DNA of 9,669 nt from CAG-390 sp045541375. Lineage in GTDB: Bacteria; Bacillota; Clostridia; Oscillospirales; CAG-272. Location of the stretch: NCBI GenBank assembly GCA_045541375.1, contig JAZQJB010000006.1:1-9669 (forward strand), read 5' to 3'. Positions 4,792 through 9,669 of this stretch are shown piece by piece (the stretch's first letter is position 1; the number at the start of each line of letters is the position of its first letter). The notes beneath the pieces are model-generated. The model had not been told where the DNA came from. It searched no databases and worked only from the letters and a program-made list of their open reading frames with translations. The position numbers and the translations under genes are program-made.

Positions 4792-7152
4792 TCAGTCCTC
4801 GTTGAGGCTCAGAACGAAATCGCGGCAACGGTTGAGACCGAGGCGTTCAAACTCGGCAGCGAGCTCGTCCTTATCTTCAACGCTCTTGAACTCAAGCTTT
4901 GCAACGATCTTTGAGAGAAGAATTCTTTCAAGTCCGTCCGCCATTGCCCTTTCGCCCCCGCCGAAGCAAGCAGCGTAGATTCGGACGAAGTCCTCGATCT
5001 GATTGGCTATTCGGTTTCCAAAGGAGATGTTATAGGGTTCAAGAAGTGCCTCGACCCGACCGATAACGGGAGAGGACTCAATATCGAAATAAACCGAGTT
5101 CTTTGCTTCGCGGAAAAGCTCAAGCAGAGTTTGCGCCGAGATAAATTTCTGCGGTATCGGATCGGAATGTGCGCGGACCTTTGGGGCACGCTTGTTGAAA
5201 TTCATCGTGTGAGCGCGGTCGTAGACCTTGTCGCTGATCTCGAAAGTGCTTTCGTCGCGGTTTGCCGTGCCGATAAACCAGACGTTAGCGGGAATCTGGA
5301 TCGAAAGTCCGTCGCTCAGACCCAGGTAGCGGTATCTCGAGCCGCCGCGCTTGCGGTAGAGGGGAGTGCCGAGAAGCTTGATCGCGCGTTTGTTTTCCTC
5401 ATTTTCCATAAGCGAAAGGAAATCCGAGAAATAATATTCGATTCGCGAGAGGTTCATCTCGTCAAGAACGATAAAAGTGGGGCGTTCGGGAAGCAGGCGG
5501 GCGCGGTAGAGTGCCTGCGTGAACTTTTTGGGTGTGTAAGTTCTGCTGAATTCGTTGTAATAGCCGAGAAGCTCGTTTTTATCGCGCCAAGCCGACTCGA
5601 CTTCGACCAGGTCGCAGGTGCCGAGGATCGCCTCGGCAAAGATCTTCGGGAGGCTTGTCTTACCCGTACCGCTCATGCCCTGAAGGATCGTCAGTCGGGT
5701 CGCACCGAGTCCGGCAACGAAGGTTGCGATGTCCTCGGGTGTGTAGGAAAGATGCAGGCGCGAATCGCGCGCGTAATTGACCACGAAATTGACGAGATCG
5801 GGAAGCGTGGGCGACTCAAAGGATGCCGACTGCGCCGCTTCGATCTCTTCGCGAAGGGATTCGTATTTGCGGTCGATGGCTGTGAAAGCGGGGCAGGGAT
5901 CGTGGTCGCCGGGTGTGGCGGGAGCTTCTTTTTCCTCGTGATGCTCTTCCGCGCCCAAGGAGGGTTCGATCGAACCTACTGCCTGCGTACCCGCGATAAT
6001 AACCTCGCCCTTAGTGCCTCTCGAATAGGGCTTGCGGATGAGGATCAGGCAAAGCAGTGCAAGCGCGCCGACGAAGAACCAATGCGAGGGGCTTTGGATA
6101 TCGTAAGAAAACTCGAGCAATGAAGAATCCATTAATCCTTCAAGTCCGAATCTTTCAAGCTGGTAGGCGATCCACGCGTCGAGAATATCCTTGTTGATAT
6201 GTTCCGCGATGGCAAAGTATTTGCCGAAAAGACCAACGACGAAAGTGGTCACGCCGCCCGTTACGACCTGAGCAAGTGAGATCTGGTAGAAAAGGCGCGA
6301 GCGTCCGATGAGCGAGGTAAGCGAAAGAAGGAAGAGCGCGAGGTTTGCCGCAACGAACGCAAGGACGAAAAAGACGAGTATCTGCATTCCGCCCGTAACC
6401 TCCGTGATGCCGCACAGCGCCTCAAAGCCGTTGAAGTAAACCGGATCGATCCTGATATCAAACTCTACCAGAAGAATATCTCCGAGTGCGCAAAGGATAG
6501 CAAGCGCGGAAAGAGCGGTACTGTAAATAAAGAGCTCAAGCCGTGCGCCTCTTGCGGTTTTTCTCGGCTTTTTAACCTTTTCCGCAGAGGGCATATTCCT
6601 CGCCAAAATAGCAAAAAGGACCGATAAAAGCGCGCAAGCCCAAAAAGCAAAGCCGGCAGAGGGTTGATAATGCGTGGTCGTGTCCCCGGCGTTACGTATA
6701 GCACAGGCAACGATACTCGCAATAAAGAAAGCGGCGCTCACAAAATCGGCGTAGACGATAAGGTTCTGCAGTTCGCCGACGAACTTTCCTCCCTCCGCCG
6801 AATATTTGCGTGCCGCAACGAAGAGCATATATGCGGAAACGGCACCGAAAAGTATGATAGCGCCAAACAGTACGATCGCCTCAACCGTAAAGAGGTCTCC
6901 CTCATTGGCAATGCTGCCGTTCGGCGTCAGTACCCTTTTGTTCAGAATATCCAGCGCACGGACTCCGCCCTCGTTCAGCGACACATCCGAGTTGACCGAA
7001 GCGGTTCGGTAAAAGGGAGCAAATAGAAGCGAGAATATCAGAAAAACCGATAAAATACCGACTAAAAGCAGAGTGATCCTTCTTGCTCTTTCGCCTAAAG
7101 TGGGAATAGTGATGGTTCTCCCCGCATTATTTTGATTTATGTTTTGTGCCAT
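4792..7152 (-). CDS. membrane-anchored McrB-like AAA+ ATPase
   Basis: A 786-residue protein joining an N-terminal membrane domain to an AAA+ motor of the McrB/MoxR-like (AAA_5) group. Hydrophobic helices lie near residues 26-48, 87-113, 131-152, 166-184, 205-229, 255-282, 291-315 and 357-373, about eight in all. A hydrophilic, acidic linker with a possible short coiled coil follows (~380-445). The motor shows Walker A GMSGTGKTS (492-500), Walker B with the McrB-like continuation VLDEMNLSRIEYYFSDFLS (562-580), and sensor 1 IGTANRDESTFEISDKVYDR (627-646). In E. coli McrB the sensor 1 region reads GTMNTADR and helps GTP recognition; here it is GTANRDE, so nucleotide preference may differ. The C-terminal helical region (~670-786) fits an AAA+ lid. 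The start is firm: AGGGAGG 8 nt upstream and a consensus promoter. It is the first gene of a three-gene operon. Substrate and trigger are unknown. Confidence 0.8.
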   Translation of the reverse strand: MAQNINQNNAGRTITIPTLGERARRITLLLVGILSVFLIFSLLFAPFYRTASVNSDVSLNEGGVRALDILNKRVLTPNGSIANEGDLFTVEAIVLFGAIILFGAVSAYMLFVAARKYSAEGGKFVGELQNLIVYADFVSAAFFIASIVACAIRNAGDTTTHYQPSAGFAFWACALLSVLFAILARNMPSAEKVKKPRKTARGARLELFIYSTALSALAILCALGDILLVEFDIRIDPVYFNGFEALCGITEVTGGMQILVFFVLAFVAANLALFLLSLTSLIGRSRLFYQISLAQVVTGGVTTFVVGLFGKYFAIAEHINKDILDAWIAYQLERFGLEGLMDSSLLEFSYDIQSPSHWFFVGALALLCLILIRKPYSRGTKGEVIIAGTQAVGSIEPSLGAEEHHEEKEAPATPGDHDPCPAFTAIDRKYESLREEIEAAQSASFESPTLPDLVNFVVNYARDSRLHLSYTPEDIATFVAGLGATRLTILQGMSGTGKTSLPKIFAEAILGTCDLVEVESAWRDKNELLGYYNEFSRTYTPKKFTQALYRARLLPERPTFIVLDEMNLSRIEYYFSDFLSLMENEENKRAIKLLGTPLYRKRGGSRYRYLGLSDGLSIQIPANVWFIGTANRDESTFEISDKVYDRAHTMNFNKRAPKVRAHSDPIPQKFISAQTLLELFREAKNSVYFDIESSPVIGRVEALLEPYNISFGNRIANQIEDFVRIYAACFGGGERAMADGLERILLSKIVAKLEFKSVEDKDELAAEFERLGLNRCRDFVLSLNED

Positions 7153-7160
7153 AGACTTGT

Positions 7161-7167
7161 CCTCCCT
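7161..7167 (-). promoter_or_regulatory. strong ribosome binding site of the ATPase gene
   Basis: On the minus strand this reads AGGGAGG, 8 nt before ATG 7152. It fixes the start of the long ATPase reading frame and implies efficient translation of the first gene of the operon. Confidence 0.85.
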
Positions 7168-7183
7168 TGATCATATCAACATT

Positions 7184-7212
7184 ATTATATCAATAAATTC
7201 ACCGTATGTCAA
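7184..7212 (-). promoter_or_regulatory. consensus sigma-A promoter of the ATPase-DUF2357-DUF218 operon
   Basis: On the minus strand TTGACA (7207-7212) and TATAAT (7184-7189) are separated by exactly 17 nt, with TGA just before the -10 (extended -10). Transcription would start near 7177, giving a leader of about 25 nt. No operator-like dyad overlaps it, so steady expression is likely. This is unlike a tightly silenced system. Confidence 0.85.
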
Positions 7213-7234
7213 TCATCATTTATATATAAGACAC

Positions 7235-7270
7235 AAAAAAACGCCCAAGGTTTCGCATCCTTGAGCGTTT
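7235..7270 (-). terminator. intrinsic terminator of the dapA-dapB-ddh operon
   Basis: On the minus strand AAACGC-T-CAAGG pairs with CCTTG-G-GCGTTT (11 pairs, one mismatch) around a 7-nt loop, followed by seven T (7241 down to 7235). It lies about 48 nt past the ddh stop and just upstream of the ATPase promoter, so it isolates the two operons. Confidence 0.85.
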
Positions 7271-7317
7271 CTCTATTTTGAACAAAATTCAATGCAAGAA
7301 TTTGTATAAAATGTCTA

Positions 7318-8292
7318 TCAAAGCATATGCGCGCGAAGTTCTTCGGGGGAAAGCGGGGAAAGATCGGCGGGCGCGATGTCGAAGATCGTCTTGCATCCCG
7401 TCATTCCGCGCGCGTGCATACGGTTGATGGCTCTTGCACAAGCAACGAGCACGCTTGAGGTGAACTCGGGATTTGAATCGAGCGCGAGCGAGAACTCGAC
7501 GGTGTGTTTATGCTCGCCCGAAAGACCCGTTTTGCCGCTTCTGATGACCGATCCGCCGTGCGGGAGCGCCGAGTGATTCGCGCGGAGCTCTTCAAGGCTG
7601 ATGAAAGCCACGGTCGTGTCGTAATCGGCAAAATAATTGGGCATATTCTTGATCTCGGACTCGATCCGAGCAAGATCCGCGCCCTCTTTTGCCACAACGT
7701 AGCACTCGCGGGTGTGCTTCTGCCTTGTCGTAAGCTCGGGATTTTCTCCATTTCTTACCGATTCGAGCGCCTCGGGGACGGGGACGGTATACTGTCTTGC
7801 GTCAAGCACACCATCGATCCTGCGGATGGCGTCGGAGTGACCTTGACTTACGCCGCGTCCCCAGAAAGTGTAGTCCTTGCCCTCGGGAAGCACGGAGGAG
7901 GCATAGAGCCTTGCGATCGAGAAAAGCCCGGGATCCCAGCCGCCCGAGATCATTGCGATGTGCCCCGACTTCTCCGCCGTTTCGTTTACGCGGGCGAAAT
8001 GGGCGGGGATGGTGGCGTGGGTGTCATAGCTGTCGATGACATTGAAATGCTCGGCAAGCTTATGCGTCATCTCGGGAAGATCGGTCGCGCTTCCGCCGCA
8101 GAGGATGAGGACGTCGATCTTATCCTTAAAATCGAGGATCGAATCCGCGGAGTATACGGGCGCGCCCGCGGTCTTGACCGTGCTCGGGTCGCGGCGCGTG
8201 AAGACTGCGACGAGCTCGCAGTCGGTGTGGTATTTGGTAGCTGCCTCGACGCCTCTGCCGAGGTTGCCGTAGCCGTAAATTGCAATTTTCAT
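7318..8292 (-). CDS. ddh: meso-diaminopimelate D-dehydrogenase
   Basis: An NADPH-dependent cytosolic enzyme that reductively aminates tetrahydrodipicolinate (as the open keto form) with ammonia to meso-diaminopimelate. This one step replaces the acyl-transfer branches of the pathway and supplies lysine and peptidoglycan. The 324 residues match the family length (~320-330). Seen are the nucleotide-binding GYGNLGRG (7-14), ILCGGSATDLPE (63-74), the DSYDTHATIPAHF stretch (87-99), SGGWDPGLFSIAR (116-128), WGRGVSQGHSDAIRRI (144-159), which is highly typical of Ddh, and a GLSGEHKHTVEFSLALDSNPEFT segment across 256-278. The start is ATG 8292, 7 nt after the dapB stop; the nearest Shine-Dalgarno-like sequence is a weak AAAAGG inside the dapB end, so translational coupling is likely. 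It is the last gene before the terminator at 7235-7270. Confidence 0.95.
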   Translation of the reverse strand: MKIAIYGYGNLGRGVEAATKYHTDCELVAVFTRRDPSTVKTAGAPVYSADSILDFKDKIDVLILCGGSATDLPEMTHKLAEHFNVIDSYDTHATIPAHFARVNETAEKSGHIAMISGGWDPGLFSIARLYASSVLPEGKDYTFWGRGVSQGHSDAIRRIDGVLDARQYTVPVPEALESVRNGENPELTTRQKHTRECYVVAKEGADLARIESEIKNMPNYFADYDTTVAFISLEELRANHSALPHGGSVIRSGKTGLSGEHKHTVEFSLALDSNPEFTSSVLVACARAINRMHARGMTGCKTIFDIAPADLSPLSPEELRAHML

Positions 8293-8299
8293 CTGATCA

Positions 8300-9070
8300 T
8301 CATACCTTTTGTGGGATTTTTGTGCCGCTGATGAGCGACTTCATATCGTAAATGCCCGCTTCCTTGCCGACAAGGAACGCCGCGGCGGCAAGTGCGCCCT
8401 CGGCGAAGAGCGCGCGGGAATGTGCCTCGTGTTTGAGGGTTATCGTCTGGTTCGGCGTGCCGATCATAACCTCGTGCTCGCCGACGATGTTGCCCATTCG
8501 GATCGCGTGGATGCCGATCTCCCCCTGTGTGCGCTTGCCCTGACCGCTTCTGCCGCAGTTGACGGTCGCCTCGGGGCGAACCTCGCAAAGCGCATCGGCG
8601 AGCATCAGCGCCGTGCCGCTGGGAGCATCGACCTTGCGGTCGTGGTGCTTTTCGATAATTTCAATTTCCGCCTCGGGGAATGCGGCTGCCGCCTGCTTTG
8701 CAAGATCGACAAGCAGCGCGACGCCGAGCGACATATTTGCCGAGAAGAAGAGCGGTATCTTCTCTGCCGCCGCGGCGATCTTCACCTTTTCCTCGGGCGT
8801 GTGACCCGTGGTGCAAAGGACGGTGGGGAGCTTTCTTGCGATTGCAAAATCAAGCAACGCGGGGGTGACGGTGTGGTGCGAGAAATCAACGATGCAGTCG
8901 ATCTCCGCCTCGGGGACGTCGGAGAAATCCTTGTAGACGAGGAAGGTCTCGCCGCCCTTGGCAAAGGAGTCAACTCCGCCGATGCACTCGGCGCCGCGAT
9001 AGCCCGCCTCGCAAAGAGTAAGAACCTCGCGTCCCATGTGTCCGCAAATTCCGTTTATCAGTATTTTCAT
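8300..9070 (-). CDS. dapB: 4-hydroxy-tetrahydrodipicolinate reductase
   Basis: Catalyses the NAD(P)H-dependent reduction of 4-hydroxy-tetrahydrodipicolinate to tetrahydrodipicolinate, the second step of the diaminopimelate branch. The 256 residues are a normal length. Seen are the Rossmann glycine motif NGICGHMG (6-13), VDFSHHTVTP (61-70), CTTGHTPEE (86-94), SANMSLGVALL (110-120) and the DapB signature EKHHDRKVDAPSGTA (140-154), which holds the catalytic His-His and Lys. NCGRSGQGKRTQGEIGIHAIR (across 171-191) and the C-terminal FLVGKEAGIYDMKSL are also typical. The start is ATG 9070, preceded on the minus strand by AAAGGA at about 8 nt, which overlaps the dapA stop region (12-nt gap). It lies between dapA and ddh in one operon, so the substrate can pass straight along. 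Confidence 0.97.
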   Translation of the reverse strand: MKILINGICGHMGREVLTLCEAGYRGAECIGGVDSFAKGGETFLVYKDFSDVPEAEIDCIVDFSHHTVTPALLDFAIARKLPTVLCTTGHTPEEKVKIAAAAEKIPLFFSANMSLGVALLVDLAKQAAAAFPEAEIEIIEKHHDRKVDAPSGTALMLADALCEVRPEATVNCGRSGQGKRTQGEIGIHAIRMGNIVGEHEVMIGTPNQTITLKHEAHSRALFAEGALAAAAFLVGKEAGIYDMKSLISGTKIPQKV

Positions 9071-9082
9071 TTTCGTTTTCCT

Positions 9083-9669
9083 TTAGATAAGTTTTTCGGT
9101 TCTCATAAGCTCGAGCAGAACCGCTTCCTTGTCGGCGCTCATGGGTGTGAGGGGCAGGCGGAGGTAGTTCTCGCCGAATCCCATAGCCGCGCAAGCCGCC
9201 TTTGCGGGGATCGGGTTGACCTCCGAGAAGAGGGCGCTTATAAGGGGTATGTAGTGGAGCTGCATTTCTCTTGCGCCCGCGACGTCGCCCGCGAGGAACT
9301 TTTTGCAGATGGCAGAGGTCTCGGTGGGGAGAATGTTCGAGAGGACCGAAATTACGCCCTTGCCGCCAAGCGACATGATCGGCACGATCTGATCGTCGTT
9401 GCCCGAGTAAATGTCCATCTTGTCGCCGACGAGAGCCGCGAGCTCCGCGATCTGCGAGATATTGCCGCAGGCTTCCTTGATGGCAACGATGTTGTCGTGC
9501 TCAGCAAGGCGAGCGGCGGTCGCGGGGAGAAGGTTGCATCCCGTGCGCGAGGGCACATTATATAGTATGCAAGGCTTGCTCGAAGCTTCCGCGATCTTGA
9601 GGAAGGAGAGCTCCATTCCCGTCTGTGCCGCCTTGTTATAATAGGAAGTCGGTTCGTAGCCATGTCGTT
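9083..9669 (-). CDS. dapA: 4-hydroxy-tetrahydrodipicolinate synthase, C-terminal two thirds
   Basis: Condenses pyruvate with aspartate-4-semialdehyde through a Schiff base on a lysine, the entry step of the pathway. The window holds about 194 C-terminal residues of a usual ~290; the frame runs off the right edge, reading RHGYEPTSYYNKAAQTG from 9667. Present are the YYNK motif (with the tyrosine of the catalytic proton relay), LYNVPSRTG (tyrosine and carboxylate-binding arginine), IVAIKEACGNI (Schiff-base lysine), SGNDDQIVP and GGKGVISV. All active-site residues expected in this part are present, so the enzyme should be functional if the N-terminus is intact. It is the first visible gene of the dapA-dapB-ddh operon. 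Its promoter and any lysine-responsive leader lie outside the window. Confidence 0.95.
   Translation of the reverse strand, partial: RHGYEPTSYYNKAAQTGMELSFLKIAEASSKPCILYNVPSRTGCNLLPATAARLAEHDNIVAIKEACGNISQIAELAALVGDKMDIYSGNDDQIVPIMSLGGKGVISVLSNILPTETSAICKKFLAGDVAGAREMQLHYIPLISALFSEVNPIPAKAACAAMGFGENYLRLPLTPMSADKEAVLLELMRTEKLI

Noticed and set aside
5131..6123. Plus-strand open frame (330 codons) opposite the ATPase motor
   Set aside because: It overlaps the Walker A and Walker B coding region of the minus-strand ATPase and shows no family resemblance.
7153..7317. Possible small RNA or riboswitch between the ddh and ATPase genes
   Set aside because: The 165 nt are accounted for by the ATPase ribosome binding site and promoter plus the dap operon terminator. 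No further conserved-looking structure was seen.
8309..9565. Long plus-strand open frame (418 codons) opposite dapB and dapA
   Set aside because: It lies antisense to two clearly recognised dap genes, has no ribosome binding site and a low-complexity, charge-rich translation. It is a by-product of the G+C-rich codon pattern.

Overview
The window looks like chromosomal DNA of an uncultured, probably gut- or rumen-type clostridial Firmicute. This is inferred from AGGAGG-type ribosome binding sites, textbook sigma-A promoters (TTGACA-17-TATAAT), a diaminopimelate dehydrogenase next to dapA/dapB, and several protein families common in Clostridia. No species can be named from the sequence.

Layout, left to right. 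(1) The 3' end of an alkaline-phosphatase-superfamily phosphodiesterase gene (+, ends 388); its reading frame is broken in the first 55 bases. (2) A 233-bp element (388-620) with 39-bp perfect terminal inverted repeats around an A+T-rich core that holds a long terminator-like hairpin. (3) A lipid/diacylglycerol kinase (712-1572, +), a compact terminator, a strong promoter, and a YwaF/TMEM164-like multi-pass membrane protein (1671-2462, +). (4) A 352-bp nested palindrome (2441-2792) that fills the gap between convergent genes. It holds six short hairpins in the left half, six in the inverted right half, and a 15-bp-stem hairpin in the middle. (5) A minus-strand operon read from a consensus promoter at 7184-7212: an eight-helix membrane protein fused to a McrB-like AAA+ ATPase (7152-4792), a DUF2357 protein ending in zinc ribbons (4787-3402), and a DUF218/YdcF-like protein (3400-2792). 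(6) A minus-strand lysine/peptidoglycan precursor operon, dapA (partial) - dapB - ddh, entering from the right edge and ending at a terminator at 7235-7270.

Two things deserve attention. The ATPase-DUF2357 pair has the layout of a McrBC system (McrB motor followed by its DUF2357/McrC-like partner), but the motor carries a large N-terminal membrane domain. I see no PD-(D/E)xK nuclease motif in the partner, which has Cys-x2-Cys zinc ribbons instead. It is translationally linked to a DUF218 gene. This could be a membrane-based defence or stress system; the function is inference. The second is the pair of inverted-repeat elements. Both have a central terminator-like stem and both meet a gene at its stop codon. 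In the larger one, 11 of 12 short hairpins have triloops that read G-N-A on one strand, separated by 7-nt spacers of only two kinds.

The dap genes are ordinary metabolism: DapA condenses pyruvate and aspartate semialdehyde, DapB reduces the product, and Ddh makes meso-diaminopimelate in one step from tetrahydrodipicolinate. They show no link to the ATPase operon beyond adjacency, and a terminator separates them.
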